Source of the DNA: Inia geoffrensis | Lineage: Eukaryota > Chordata > Mammalia > Artiodactyla > Iniidae | Assembly (NCBI GenBank): GCA_036417435.1 | Contig: CM070901.1 | Coordinates: 10,700,001 to 10,764,000, forward strand | Direction: 5' to 3' | Length of the DNA stretch: 64,000 nt | In this document: piece after piece, positions 1-12,867 of the stretch | How the letters are laid out: every line of letters starts with the position of its first letter | Position numbering within the stretch: the stretch's first letter is position 1 | Made by a program: the position numbers and the translations under genes | Notes under the pieces: model-generated | Seen by the model: only the letters and a program-made list of their open reading frames with translations | What the model was told of the DNA's origin: nothing | Database searches by the model: none

Positions 1-1020
1 CACACCCTCCCCAGCATTTATTGTTTGTAGATTTTTTGATGATGGCCATTCTGACCTGTGTGAGGTGATACCTCATTGCGGTTTTGATTTGCATTTCTCT
101 AATTCTTAGTGACGTTGAGCATCTTTTTCATGTGCTTTTTGGCCATCTGTATGTCTTCTTTGGAGAAGTGTCTATTTTGGTTGGTTGTTTTTTTTTGTTT
201 TTTTTTTTTGATATTGAGCTGCATGAGCTGTTTGTATATTTTAGAGTTTAATCCCTTGTCGGTTGCTTTGTTTGCGAATGTTTTCTCCCATTCTGAGAGC
301 TGTGTTTTTGTCTTGTTTATGGTTTCCTTTGCTGTGCAAAAGCTTTTAAGTTAGGTCTGATTTGTTTATTTTTGTTTTTATTTTCATTAACCTAGGAGGT
401 GGATCAAAAAAGATCTTGCTGCAACTTATGCCAGAGAGTGTTCTGCCTATGTTTTCCTCTAAGAGTTTTATAGTATCCAGTCTTACATTTAGGTCTTTAA
501 CTCATGTTGAGTTCATTTTTGTGCATGGTGTTAGACAGTGTTCTAATTTCATTCTTTTATATGTAGCTGTCCAGTTGTCCCAATGCCACTTATTTTTTTT
601 TTTTTTTTTTTTTTTTTTACAGTACGCGGGCCGCTCACTGTTGTGGCCTCTCCCGTTGCGGAGCACAGGCTCCGGACGCGCAGGCGCAGCGGCCATGGCT
701 CACGGGCCCAGCCGCTCCGCGGCATGTGGGATCTTCCCAGACCGGGACACGAACCCGTGTTCCCTACATTGGCAGGCGGACTCTCAACCACTGCGCCACC
801 AGGGAAGCCCCCCAATGCCACTTATTGAAGAGAGTTTCTTTTCTCCATTGTATATTCTTGCCTCCTTTGTCATAGATTAGGTGACCATAGGTGTGTGTGG
901 GGTTATTCCTGGGCTTTTTATCCTGTTCCATTGATCTATATTACTGTTTTTGTGCCAGTACCATATTGTTTTAATGACTGTAGCTTTGTAATATAGTCTG
1001 AAGTCAGTGAGAGTGATTTC
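1..1020 (-). mobile_element. L1 LINE, 3' part of ORF2, 5'-truncated, cut by the window edge
   Basis: The plus strand is the complement of L1 ORF2 coding sequence. It runs closely parallel to 9,448-10,240 inside the longer L1 at 8,655-13,738, sharing for example the ATTTATTGTTTGTAGATTTT block. The L1 sense strand is minus, so its 3' end lies left of the window and its 5' truncation is near 1,020, where similarity stops. A SINE interrupts it at 594-810. Reading frames are short and broken, so it is a dead copy. Being seen: alignment to the other L1. Inferred: the 5' truncation point, which could shift by tens of bases. Confidence 0.9.
594..810 (-). mobile_element. CHR-type tRNA-derived SINE inserted in L1
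   Basis: Reverse-orientation SINE: poly(T) (about 594-618), then the complement of the family body, ending with CCACCAGGGAAGCCC. It is flanked by a target-site duplication, CCCAATGCCACTTAT, at 579-593 and 811-825. The duplicated bases belong to the interrupted L1, so the SINE is younger than that L1. The family is Pol III transcribed and mobilised by L1 machinery; that is family knowledge, not visible here. Confidence 0.95.
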
Positions 1021-1430
1021 TTTAACTTTAAATAACTTTAAAAAATTAAAGGAAGATATAAAAAAGAGATAAGTCACAATTGCTCAGAGGAAATTAAAAT
1101 CATGTTCACCATGGGTGGTGCATAGTTTCAGGAGAATAGGTGCTATAGGAGGTATTTCTTTCAAAACAGTGTTAACTATGTGGACAAAAAGACATATAAC
1201 TGATTTTTATTATGCCTAGAAGTAGGCCTTTCTAAATGATGACCTTTCCAGCCTTCCTTATAGCTAAATGAGGTCAATGAAATGCATGTGAAGTTTTGGT
1301 TTAGGAGTTATAGGAAAGCTCCTCATCAGGAGACAGATGTTGTAAGAGCTCTTTGCCCTGTCTCCACTTCCATCAGCCATAGTCTGTAATATGGATACAT
1401 TAGATAGAACTCCAGCAGGCCTCTGCTATA
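1021..1430. other. Unassigned intergenic DNA
   Basis: AT-rich sequence between the L1 and the next SINE. I see no open frame of note, no repeat I can name and no regulatory motif worth claiming. Confidence 0.5.
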
Positions 1431-1447
1431 AAGAAATGGCTTTTAGG

Positions 1448-1578
1448 GAATCCCCTGGCGGTCCAGTGGTTAGGACTCTGCACTTTCACAGCCGACGGTG
1501 CAGGTTCAATCCCTGATTGGGGAAATATGATCACACAAGCTGTGTGGTGCAGCAAAGAAAGAAAGAAAGGAAGGAAGA
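1448..1578 (+). mobile_element. Older tRNA-derived SINE with short body
   Basis: The body begins GGAATCCCCTGGCGGTCCAG and carries a B-box-like GGTTCAATCCC at 1,503-1,513. It ends in a (GAAA)/(GGAA) tail at about 1,553-1,578. A 17-bp duplication with one mismatch, AAGAAATGGCTTTTAGG and AAGAAATGGTTTTTAGG, sits at 1,431-1,447 and 1,579-1,595. The body differs from the longer copies in the window by lacking the AGGCCCGCGTACCGC tail, so it is a related but distinct and probably older subfamily. Confidence 0.9.
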
Positions 1579-1595
1579 AAGAAATGGTTTTTAGG

Positions 1596-2038
1596 TGGAA
1601 GCCACTTTCTAAGTAGGGAGAAGCAGAAAGAAAGTATAGCAGTTCGCCCTGGGTTTCCCTCCCCTAAATTAATTTCTGTGTTGAAAAAAACAAAACAAAA
1701 CTCTTCCCTCTCTTGAACCATCGTTATTTCTCATTTCTGTTAATGGCAATCAAAATAAGTAATACTTGTGGTTATTTGAGAAATATTTGATTTCTTTAGT
1801 GTCTATGCATCAAAATAGATTTTCTTTGGGAGTTATGACTAAACATGTATGCAGTCCTACAGAAAGCAAAGAAGTATGTTTGAATTGCTAAGACATTATT
1901 TCCTCCGATTTTCATCTAGAAAAATGCACTTAAATTAGTTTTGAAAAATAAACCATCTCTTTTCTTAACATGCTTATTTACTCTGTTTTTTTTTTTTTCC
2001 ATGCCTTTGCTTGTTTTAGGTTTTTATTCCTATGGCAG
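1596..2038. other. Unassigned intergenic DNA
   Basis: AT-rich, with a short T-run near 1,987-1,998. Nothing recognisable. Confidence 0.5.
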
Positions 2039-2051
2039 AAATAAATGGTTG

Positions 2052-2253
2052 GGGCTTCCCTGGTGGCACAGTGGTTGAGAGTTTGCCTGATGATTCAGGG
2101 GACACGGGTTCGTGCCCCGGTCCGGGAGGATCCCACATGCTGTGGAGCGGCTGGGTCTGTGAGCCATGGCCGCTGAGCCTGCGCGTCTGGAGCCTGTGCT
2201 CCGCAACAGGAGTGGCCACAACAGTGAGAGGCCCGTGTACCGCAAAAATAAAT
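2052..2253 (+). mobile_element. CHR-type SINE
   Basis: Full body from GGGCTTCCCTGGTGGCACAG to GTGTACCGC plus an (AAAT) tail. The target-site duplication AAATAAATGGTTG lies at 2,039-2,051 and 2,254-2,266. Several CpG sites of the family have decayed to TG/CA, suggesting it is not among the youngest copies. Confidence 0.95.
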
Positions 2254-2449
2254 AAATAAATGGTTGAATTCAAATTTTAAATTCTTTTTAAGAGTTTCAT
2301 CCATTTTTTCTCATTGTTATAAAATGTATACACTACTTATTAATACTTTGTAGTGGGTGATATTAGTTTATCTTCATTGAACAACATCACAGGTTTGATT
2401 ATGTTCACATATTGAAAAAAATAGGGCACAAGGTATAAAATAAAGACAA

Positions 2450-2690
2450 AAGTATTTACTATAATATATACCAAGCACTGTGGTAAGTACCTGATATATA
2501 TTAACTCCTGTAATTCTAATGATACTTCTTCAAGGTAGAAACTAGTTACACCAGCCACCACAGGGAGGTGAGTAAACTGAAGAACAGAGATTAAGTACCT
2601 GGCCCAAGGTCACTCAACTGGCTAGCAGAACTAGAATTTGAAATTGTGCATTTAGGCCTCAGAGTCTATGCTCCTAAGGGCGATGCTCTC
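2450..2690 (+). mobile_element. MIR SINE, degenerate
   Basis: Recognisable MIR core: CCAAGCACTGTGGTAAGTAC, a degraded GAGGTGAGTAAACTGA block, then AAGTACCTGGCCCAAGGTCA followed by AACTGGCTAGCAGAACTAGA. The element is ancient, shared across mammals and heavily diverged. Ends are approximate. Confidence 0.85.
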
Positions 2691-3240
2691 TTCACGATTT
2701 TTTCCTCACTCTCCTTTTTAGTTCACTCTGCAGAGATTCTTCTTCAATGGGTCCTAAATTATATCATAGCTAGGCCCCTGACCCATGTCTCATGGTTTAG
2801 GTAATACAAACATTGCCAAATAGCTCGAGAAGTAAGTACAGTTTTAATTCATGACAACATGAGTAGTTCCTCAATAATATCCAGGAAGTACTGGCCAGTT
2901 TACAAGTTAATTGAAGTGACTGTCACTAAAATGTTCCCACAAGTTAAAAAAAGAAATGGATTGAAACTGTATGCAGCAATCTGTCTAATACTGTAGAATA
3001 AAAGTTTTACTTTTCCTTCAGTTTCATTCATTTTTTGTTTGTTTTTTAATGATCAAATGGTAAAAGAGATGACCTTTAGAGAGGCAGTAGCAACAATTAA
3101 GAGTATTATAGAGGACTTATAGACAAACGAAAAAGACTGCACAACATCAAATCTAATTATAATGATATTCTATGGGCTTTTAGTGCCATATGTATGTAGA
3201 TGGTTCAGAAAATCTATTTTTTTCTTTTCTTCTACTATTC
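2691..3240. other. Unassigned intergenic DNA
   Basis: No repeat or gene recognised. It ends just before the 3' terminus of the antisense L1. Confidence 0.45.
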
Positions 3241-5650
3241 TTTTTTATTGAAGTATAGTTGATTTAAAATATTATGTTAGTTTCAAGTGTACAACATGGT
3301 GCCCCAATATTATTGTAGATTATATTCCATTTAAATTAATTACAAAATAATGGCTATATTCCCTGTGCTGTACAACATACCCTTGTAGCTTATTTTATAC
3401 ATAGTAGTTTGTACCTCTTAATCCCCTACTTTTATCTTGCCCCCGCACCTTCCCTCTTCCCACTGGTAACCACTAGTTTGTTCTCTGTGAGCCTGTTTCT
3501 GTTTTGTCATATTCATCTATTCATTTTAAGTTTTAGATTCTACATATAAGTGATAATACTGAGTATTTGCCTTTCTCTTTCTGATTTATTTTACTAGGCA
3601 TGATACCCTTTAAGTCCATCCATGTCATTGCAAATGGCAGAATCACATTCTATTTTCTGGCTGAGTAACATTCTGTTGTGTGTATATACATTTGTATGTA
3701 AATATATACACAGACACATATCACACCCTCTTTATCCATTCATTTATTTGTGGACACTTAGCTTGCTTCCTTATCTTGGCTACTGTAAGTAATGCTGCTA
3801 TGAACAATGGGGTGCGTGTCTTTTCCAACTAGTGTTTTAATTTTCTTCAGATATGTACCCAGGTGTGGAATTTCTAGGTCATATGGTAGTTCTATTTTTA
3901 ATTTTTTGAGGAACCTCCATACTGTTTTCCATAGTGACTGCACTGATTTACATTTTCACCAACACTGTTCTAGGGTTCCATTTTCTCCACATCCTCTCCA
4001 ACATTTGGTATTTTTAGACTTTTTCATAATACCTATTCTGGCAGATGTGAGATTGTATTTCATTGTGGTTTGATGTGCATTTCTCTGATGAATAGCAATT
4101 TTGAGAATCTTTTCATGTGCCTGTTGGTCATCTGTATACCTTTGGAAAAAAGTTTATTCGGGTCTTCTGCCCATTTTTTAATCAGGTTGTTTGTTTGTTT
4201 TGATATTGAGTTGTATTAGCTGATTATATATTTTGCATATTATCCCCTTATTGGTTGTATCATTTGCAAATATTTTCTCCCATTCACTAAACTAAACTGT
4301 CTTTTCGTTTTGGAAATGGTTTCCTTTGCTGTGCAAAAACTTTTAAGTTTGATTAGGTCCCATTTGTTTCTTGTTTTATATTTTTGTGTCTGTAATTTTT
4401 TTGTTTTGATTTGTTTGTTTGCTCTTGTTTCTTTTGCTTAGGGAACTGATGTAGAATATATAATATTGCTATGATTTATATGAAAGAGTGTTCTGTCTCT
4501 GTTCTTTTCTAGGATTTTTATGATTTCAGATCTTACATTCAAATCTTTAATGCATTTTGAGTTTATTGTTGTATAAGTGTGACATTATTCCCTTTCTTTA
4601 TATCATCTTCAAATTCCTTCATCAATGTTTCATAATTTTCAGAGTACAGGTCTTTACCTTCTTGGTTAAGTTTATTTTTGGTATTTTATTCTTTTTGATG
4701 CAATTTTAATCTTGATCGTTTTCTTGCTTTCTCTTTCTGATAGTTCATTATTAGTGTATAGAAAAGCAAGAGATTTCTGTATATTAATTTTGTATCCAGC
4801 AATTTGACTGAATTTATCAGTTCTAACAGTTTTTTGGTGGAGATTTTAGGATTATCTATATATATATATTATCATGACACCTACAGATACTGACAGTTTT
4901 ACTTCTTCCCTTCTGATTTGGATGCTTTTTATTTCTTTTTCTTGTCTGATTGATGTGACTAGGACTTCCAATCCTATGTTCAATAGAAGTGGTGAGAGTG
5001 GGTATCATCGTCTTGTTCCTGATTTTAGAAGAAAAGCTAAAAGTTTTCCATGGTTGAGTATGGTGTTAGCTATGGGTTTGTTATAAGTCACCTTTATTAT
5101 GTTGAGATATATTTCCTCTATACTAACTTTTGATGAGAGTTTTTATTTTGAAATGATGTTGAATTTTGTCAAATGCTTTTGCTTTTGAAATGATTAAGTG
5201 ATTTTTATCCTTTTATTAATGAGGTATATCACACTGATTGATTTGTGAATATTGAACCATCCTTGCATCCCTGGAATAAATCCCACAGGATCATGGTTTA
5301 TGATCCTTCTATATGTTATCGAATTTGGTTTGCTAATATTTTATTGAGGATTATTGCATCTATGTTCATCAGAGATATTGACCTGCAGTTTTCTTTTATT
5401 GTAGCATCTTTGTCTGGCTTTGCTATCACGGTAACGTTGGCTTTGTACAGTCAATTTGGGAGTGTTCCACCCTCTTCAGTTTTTTGGAGTAGTTTGAGAA
5501 GTATGGGTATTAGCTCTTTTTTATGTGCTTGGTAGAATTCCCTACGAAGCTGTCTGGTTCTGGACTTCTGTTTTTTGCCGACTAACTCAATTTTGCTACT
5601 AGTGATCGGTCTGTTCAGAATGTCTATTTCTTCCTGATTCAGTCTTCAAC
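3241..5650 (-). mobile_element. Older L1 LINE, antisense, 5'-truncated, internally deleted
   Basis: Starts with the L1 3' end read in antisense (TTTTTTATTGAAGTATAGTT) and continues through 3'UTR, ORF2 C-terminal and reverse-transcriptase sequence to about 5,650. The same blocks occur in the L1 copies at 8,655 and 54,560. Around 4,575-4,605 a segment of a few hundred bases present in the 8.7-kb copy (near 9,990-10,470 there) is missing. Frames are short and full of stops. More diverged from the 8.7-kb copy than the 1-1,020 fragment, so probably an older subfamily. Known family role: ORF2 supplies endonuclease and reverse transcriptase; this copy cannot. Confidence 0.88.
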
Positions 5651-5654
5651 ACTT

Positions 5655-6330
5655 TAGATGGGCTCTGGTTGCCAATGGAGCCATACTAGTAATTAGAGAG
5701 TTGGAATGTTAGCCCCACCCCCAAACCTCTGGGGAGAAGAGTGAGGAAATAGGTAGGAGGTTAAATCACTTGCTAATAGCCAATGATTTAATCAATTATG
5801 CCTATGTAATGAAGCCTCTATAATACCCAAAAGGACGTGGTGTGGAGAGCTTTCATGGTGGTGAACAGGTGGAGATCTGGGGAGAGTGTCATGGTTGGAG
5901 AGCACATGGATGCTGTGAGCCCTTTCTCCATACCTTGACCTTTGCATCTCTTCCATCTGGCTCTTCCTGAGTTATATCTTTTTATAATGAACCAATAATC
6001 TAGCAAGTAAAATGTTTTTCTGAGTTACCAGTAATCTAGTAAGTAAAATGTTTTCTAGGAAGTTAATTGAACCCAAGTAGGAAGTCATGGGAACCTCTGA
6101 TTTATAGCCAGTCAGAAGTGCAGGTAACAACTTAGACTTATAACTGACATCTTAAGTGTTTGTGGAGGTAAATTCTTATAGGACTGAACCCCTAAACTGT
6201 GGGATCTGATGCTATCTCTGGGTAGATAGTATCAGAATTTAGTTGAATTGTAGGACACCTATCTGGTGACTGAGAATTGCTTGGTGTTGTATGGGAAGCC
6301 TCGATCCCACCCAACCCCACACCACACACA
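5655..6330 (+). mobile_element. LTR-like ancient repeat, copy 1
   Basis: Its reverse complement matches the repeat at 19,497-20,235 in order. Shared pieces are the CCCAGAGGT/CCCCACCC region, the segment around the CTGAACCCCTAAACTGTGGG block, and the terminal GAATTGTAGGACAC region. The sequence TTTTTATAATGAACC near 5,978 is compatible with a decayed polyadenylation region. It looks like a solo LTR of an old retroviral family whose name I cannot assign. It directly abuts the L1 on its left and is missing its outermost part there. Confidence 0.6.
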
Positions 6331-8654
6331 TTGGAATTAGGCCCAGGAATCCCCAAAGAAGTCCCTTTCTAAGTAATTTTACTTTGATCCTAATTGCCAT
6401 TTTATCCAAGAAATTTGACCGCCTAATATTAACAAGTGTTCTGAATTAAAGTGAGGAGTGCCCAAAGCTACTCCTCTCCACTTATACTACCTAGAGTGAT
6501 TTTTCAGGACACCATTCAATACCATGTCAAGTTTAAGTTGATGACAAATTTAGGTATAAACTTAATAAATATTTTTTTAGGCAAAAAAGTATTTTAAACA
6601 TTTTATCTACTTTCATTGAAAAAAACTAAATGTTTCTAATAACTAAAGGCACTTTAGCTTGATTGTGACATCTAATAAAATCCTATACTAGATTACAAAT
6701 CATAAGAGAAGTACACAAAATGATAAAGAATATGGGATAGTCATATTTTAAAGGGTATAGGAAAAATGTCACTGGACTCTCTTTACTCCAAAAACATAAA
6801 ATGTTAACAAGAAAATGAGAAACAGTCATGAATATCCCATTTGAAGAAAATGAGGAGACATTTATAGACGGAAATACATTGTAAGAGAAAGGAGTGTCAT
6901 ATGCAGTGATCTAAAAAGAATGTGTGGGAAGGAGCTATCTGAGGATACCTATAATCCCAGGTGTGATTAAAAAGTCTGTGAAGCCCACATGGCCAAAATA
7001 TGTGAATATCACATGCTTAGGAGTAGAAACAACAGTCCTCTATTGGACATAGTAGGAAGAGGTTTTGACACTTAGTGTCAGGAAGCAGAGAATGTAGAGC
7101 AAAATTAAACATATTCTTTATATGTATTCTACTTTTGAATAGGGAGAGAATATAGTAATCATCATGAAGAGCAGAATTAAGAAAACCAAACAAAAAGAAG
7201 TAGGTAAATAAAATTGAAAGAAAGGAAAAATGAAAAAATGGAAGGTTAGCAAATGAAAGCCAATATACACATAAATGGGCATTTTATTTGGAGCATGGCT
7301 ACCCATCCAGAGAGTATATTTCCCACCTTCTCTTAAAACTTAATGTGGCCAAATGACTAAATCCTTGTCATGGAAATGTGTCACTTTCCATCAAAGAGAG
7401 AACTCCTTCCCTTCCCTTCCCGATGCAGGCATATAAATCAGCCAGTTTCAATGTCCTGAGAGATTCCCAAACAATAATATTAAAGGAATCTGGTTTTTGG
7501 ATAATCTTTGGAAACACAACCCACTTATTCACCATGGAGTGATATTTGGAAGAGAAATGCACCTCTACCTTCCTTCAGTCACAGTGCCTTGGATCTCTCA
7601 GTTCAGTCTGTTCAGTCGGAATCCTAATCATAACAAGTTGCTCATAATATTTGAAAGGTCACACCGTGTGCCAGGAGAAAATTCTCAGAAAGAACAACAT
7701 CAGGGCAGGGCATAATAAAGTTAGGAAGCCTTGGAGGTAAAGAAGGAATCCTTATTATTTAGTTTGGTTTTTTAATGGATTTAAAACCTGTAAAGGAAAA
7801 ATCAGGCTGGTTTGAAATGTCTTTGTAACAGTCAGTATTCTTTATAACATTCAGTGCTCAATGTTCTACAAAATTGCAAAGAAAGAGTGTGTAACTCAAT
7901 AGAGTTGTGCTTCTCCAAATGTTTACTTAAATTTTTTTCCTTTAAGTATAAAGGAAAAATAATTGTTATATAAGATTTCATTTAGAAAAGATAATTTGCT
8001 CCTATGATAAAGATCCACAATGTTAAAGCGAGCCCAAAAGAGAGAATCCTCCATATCCAAACATACCATCCTCCCTGATGGCAATTAATATTATTTGTTA
8101 CTTGTGTGTTTTTAAGCAGTATTACATGATATGTACAAACGAATATGTTTATGTTTCTATTTGTTTATTCAAACATAAGATTATAGGAAGGTTAAAAAAG
8201 TTTTCATCATTTACAATATAAAAATATTGAAATACGAAGACATTTCACAATTGTTAGAGAAATCAGAAGATAAATAACACAGCTTTCTAGACTCTAATGA
8301 TGGTGGAGAAATGGTGTATTTGAAATCTCAGATTGTCTATCTCCAAATGGCTATATCCTAGATGAATTTTCTCTAATTTAAGAATTGATGAGTGAAAAAT
8401 ACATTTCTAATAACTAAAATAAAATACTCTATTCTTAGTGATTCAATGAGAAGTATTTTATCATGCAGAATTTGACAATAAAGAATTATTAATGGAACTC
8501 ATCTGTATCACACTGTGATGGCAGTAACATGATTTTATGCTTTTGCCAAACCCATAGAACTGTGTGCTACGAAGAATAAACTTTGCTTTATGAAAAATAA
8601 CTTAAAAATGAGGATGTTGGCGGAACACACTAATGAATTCATATTATGAAAAAT
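6331..8654. other. Unassigned intergenic DNA
   Basis: About 2.3 kb of AT-rich sequence. Open frames (for example near 7,118-7,306 and 7,497-7,715) are short, have no recognisable protein similarity and no splice context that I would defend. No repeat named. Confidence 0.5.
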
Positions 8655-8918
8655 GAATCCATTTTTTAACATCTTTATTGGAGTATAATTGCTTTACAAT
8701 GTTCCGTTAGTTTCTTCTGTATAACAAAGTGAATCAGCTATACATATACATATGTCCCGATATCTGCTCCCTCTTACGTCCCACTCTCACCCTCCCTATC
8801 CCACCCCTCTAGGTGGTCACAAAGCATGGAGCTGATCTCCCTGTGCTATGTGGCTGCTTCCCACTAGCTATCTATTTTACATTTGGTAGTGTATATATGT
8901 AAATGCCATTCTCTCACT

Positions 8919-11900
8919 TCATCCCAGCTTACTCTTTCCCCTCCTCGTGTACTCAAGTCCATTCTCTGCATATGCGTCTTTATTCCTGTCCTGCCACTGG
9001 TTCTTCAAAACCGTATATTTTTTTTGGATTCCATTTATATGTATTAGCATATGGTATTTGTTTTTCTCTTTCTGACTTACTTCACTCTGTATGACAGACT
9101 CTAGGTACATCCACCTCACTACAAATAACTCAATTTCAATTCTTTTTATGGCTGAGTAATATTCCATTGCATAAATATGCCACATCTTCTTTATCCATTC
9201 ATCTCTCGATGGACACTTAGGTTGATTCCATGTCCTGGATATTGTATAGAGTGCTTCAATGAACATTGTGGTACATGACTGTCTTTGAATTATGGTTTTC
9301 TCAAGGAATATGCCCAGTAGTGGGATTGCTTGGTCGTATGGTGGTTCTATTTTTAGTATTTTAAGGAACCACCAAACTGTTCTCCATAGTGGCTGTACCA
9401 ATTTACATTCCCACCAACAGTGCAAGAGAGTTCCCTTTTCTCCATGCCCTCTCCAGCATTTATTGTTTGTAGATTTTTTGATGATGGCCATTCTGACTGG
9501 TGTGAGGTGATACCTCATTGTAGTTTTGATTTGCATTTCTCTAATGATCAGTGATGTTGAGCATTCTTTCATGTATTTGTTGGTGATCTGTATATCTTCT
9601 TTGGAGAAATGTCTATTTAGGTCTTCTACCCATTTTGGGATTGGGTTGTTTGTTTTTCTGATATTGAGCTACATGAGCTGCTTTTAAATTTTAGAGATTA
9701 ATCCTTTGTCAGTTGCTTCATTTGCAAACATTTTCTCCCATTCTGAGGGTTGTCTTTTGGTCTCGTTTATGGTTTCCTTTGCTGTACAAAAGCTTTTAAG
9801 TTTCATTAGGTCCCATTTGTTTATTTTTGTTTTTATTTCCATTTCTCTAGGTGGTGTGTCAAAAAAGATTTTGCTGTGATTTATATCATAGTGTTCTGCC
9901 TATATTTTCTTCTAAGAGTTTTATAATGTCTGGCCTTACATTTAGGTCTTTAATACATTTTAAGTTTATTTTTGTCTATGGTGTTAGGAAGTGTTCTAAT
10001 TTCATTCTTTTACACGTAGCTGTCCAGGTTTCCCAGCCCCACTTACTGAAGAGGCTGTCTTTACTCCATTGTATATTCTTGCCTCCTTTATCAAAGATAA
10101 GGTGACCATAGGTGTGTGGGCTTATCTCTGGGTGTTCTATCCTGTCCCATTGATCTATATTTCTGTTTCTGTGCCAGTACCATACTGTCTTGATTACTGT
10201 AGCTTTGTAGAATAGTCTGAGGTCAGGGAGCCTGATTGCTCCAGTTCCATTTTTCTTTCTCAAGATTGCTTTGGTTATTCAGGGTCTTTTGTGTTTCCAC
10301 ACAAATTATGAACTTTTTTGTTCTAGTTCTGTGAAAAATGCCATTGGTAGCTTGATAGGGATTGCAATGAATCTGTAGATTGCTTTGGGTTCCATAGTCA
10401 TTTTCACGATGTCTATTCTTCCAACCCAAGAACATGGTATATCTCTCCATCTGTTTGTATCACCTTTAATTTCTTTCAACAGTGTCTTATAGTTTTCTGC
10501 ATGCAGGTCTTTTGTCTCCTTAGGTAGGTTTATTCCTAGGTATATTTTTCCTCTTGTTGCTATAGTATATGGCAGTGTTTCCTTAATTTCTCTTTCAAAT
10601 TTTTCATTGTTAGTTTATAGGAATGCAAGAGATTTCTGTGAGTTAATTTTATACCCTGCAGCCTTACCAAATTCATTGATTAGTTCTAGTAGTTTTCTGG
10701 CAGCCTCTTTAGGATTCTCTATGTATAGTATCATGTCATCTGCACACAGTGACAGCTCTACATCTTCTTTTCCGATTTGGATTCCTTTTATTTCTTTTGC
10801 TTCTCTGATGACTGTGGCTAAAACTTCCAAAATTATGTTAAATAATAGTGGTGAGAGTGGGCAACCTTGTCTTGTTCCTGATCTTAGTGGAAATGGTTTC
10901 TGCTTCTCACCATTGAGAACAATGTTGGCTGTGGGTTTGTCATATATTGCCTTATTATGTTGAGGAAAGTTCCCTCTATGCCTACTTTCTGCAGGGTTTT
11001 TATCATAAATAGGTGTTGAATTTTGTCAAAAGCTTTTTCTGCATCATTTGATATGATCATATGGTTTTTACCCTTCAGTTTGTGAATATGGTATATCACA
11101 TTGATTTATTTTCATATATTGAAGAATCCTTGCATTCCTGGGATAAACCCCACTTGATCATGGTGTATGATCCTTTTAATGTGCTGTTGGATTCTGTTTG
11201 CTAGTATTTTGTTGAGGATTTTTGCATCTATGTTCATCAGTGATATTGGCCTGTAGTTTTCTTTTTTTGTGACATCTTTGTCTGGTTATGGTATCAGGGT
11301 GATGGTGGCCTCGTAGAATGAGATTGGGAGTGTTCCTCCCGCTGCTATATTTTGGAAGAGTTTGAGAAGGATAGGTGTTAGCTTTTCTCTAAGTGTTTGA
11401 TAGAATTCACCTGTGAAGCTATCTGGTCCTGGGCTTTTGTTTGTTGGAAGATTTTTAATCACAGTTTCAATTTTAGTACTTGTGATTGGTCTGTTTATAT
11501 TTTCTATTTCTTCCTGGTTCAGCTTCGGAAGGTTGTGCTTTTCTAAGAATTTGTCCATATCTTCTAGGTTGTCCATTTTGTTGGCATATAGTTGCTTGTT
11601 GTAACTCTCATGATCCTTTGTATTTCTGCTGTGCCAGTTGTTCTCCATTTTCATTTCTAATTCTATTGATCTGAGTCTTCTCCCTTTTTTTCTTGATGAG
11701 TCTGGCTAATGGTTTATCCATTTTGTTTATCTTCTCAAAGAACCAGCTTTTCAGTTTTATTGATCTTTGGTATTGTTTCCTTCATTTCTTTTGTATTTAT
11801 TTCTGATCTGATTTTTATGATTTCTTTCCTTCTGTTAACTATGGGTGTTTTTTGTTGTTCTTCTTCTTTCTCTAATTGCTTTAGGTGTAAGGTTAGGTTG

Positions 11901-12834
11901 TTTGAGACATTTCTTCTTTCTTGCAGTTGGATTTTATTGTTATAAACTTCCCTCGTAGAACTGCTTTTGCTGCTTCTCATAGGTTTTGGGTCGTCATGTT
12001 TTCATTGTCAGTTGTTTCTAGGTATTTTTTGTTTTCCTCTTTGATTTCTTCAATGATCTCTTGCTTATTTAGTAGGGTATTGTTTAGTCTCCCTGTGTTT
12101 GTATTTTTTACAGTTTATTTCTTGTAATTGATATCCAGTCTCATAGTGTTGTGGTCAATAAAGATACTTGATACGATTTCAATTTTCTTAAATTTACCAA
12201 GGCTTTATTTGTGACCCAAGATATGATCTATACTCTAGAATATTCCATAAGCACTTGAGAAGAAAGTATATTCTGTTTTTGGATTGAATGTCCTGTAAAT
12301 ATCAATTAAGTACATCTTGTTTAATGTGTCATTTACGGCTTGTGTTTCCTTATATATTTTCATTTTGGATGATCTCTCCATTGGTGAAAGTGAGGTGTTA
12401 AAGTCCCCTACTATTATTGTGTTTCTGTAGATTTCCCCTCTTATGGCTGTTAGCATTTGCCTTATGTATTGAGGTTCTCTTATGTTGGGTGCATAAATAT
12501 TTACCATTGCTGTATCTTCTTCTTGGATTGATCCCTTGATCATTATGTAGAGTCCTTCTTTGTCTCTTGTAATAGTCTTTATTTTAAAGTCTATCTTATC
12601 TGATATGATAATTGGTACTCCAGGTTTCTTTTGATTTCCATTTGCATGGAATATCTTTTTCCATACCCTCACTTTCAGTCTGTATGTGTCCCTAGGTCTG
12701 AAGTGAGTCTCTTGTACACAGCATATATATGGGTCTTGTTTTTGTATCCATTCAGCCAGTCTATGTCTGTTGGTCGGAGCATTTAATCCATTTACATTTA
12801 AGGTAATTATAGGTGTGTATGTTCCTATTAACAT
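8919..12834 (-). pseudogene. L1 ORF2 pseudogene (endonuclease-reverse transcriptase)
   Basis: ORF2 normally encodes an endonuclease, a reverse transcriptase and a cysteine-bearing C-terminal domain used in target-primed reverse transcription. Here the endonuclease part is open for 199 codons (12,235-12,834) and shows NVNGLN, a QETH and a GDFN motif. A 122-codon piece (11,286-11,654) holds the NKSPGPD motif. The catalytic aspartate pair is kept in the context CADD (codons at 10,735-10,740), where most L1 copies have FADD. The last 217 codons (8,919-9,572) are open. The span of about 3.9 kb matches a full ORF2, but several stops and frameshifts separate the pieces. Confidence 0.9.
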
Positions 12835-12867
12835 TTTCTTATATTGTTTTGAGTTTGTTTTTGTAGG

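Noticed and set aside
1503..1513. tRNA gene (B-box GGTTCAATCCC)
   Set aside because: It belongs to a tRNA-derived SINE with tail and target-site duplications; no cloverleaf with anticodon arm is intact.
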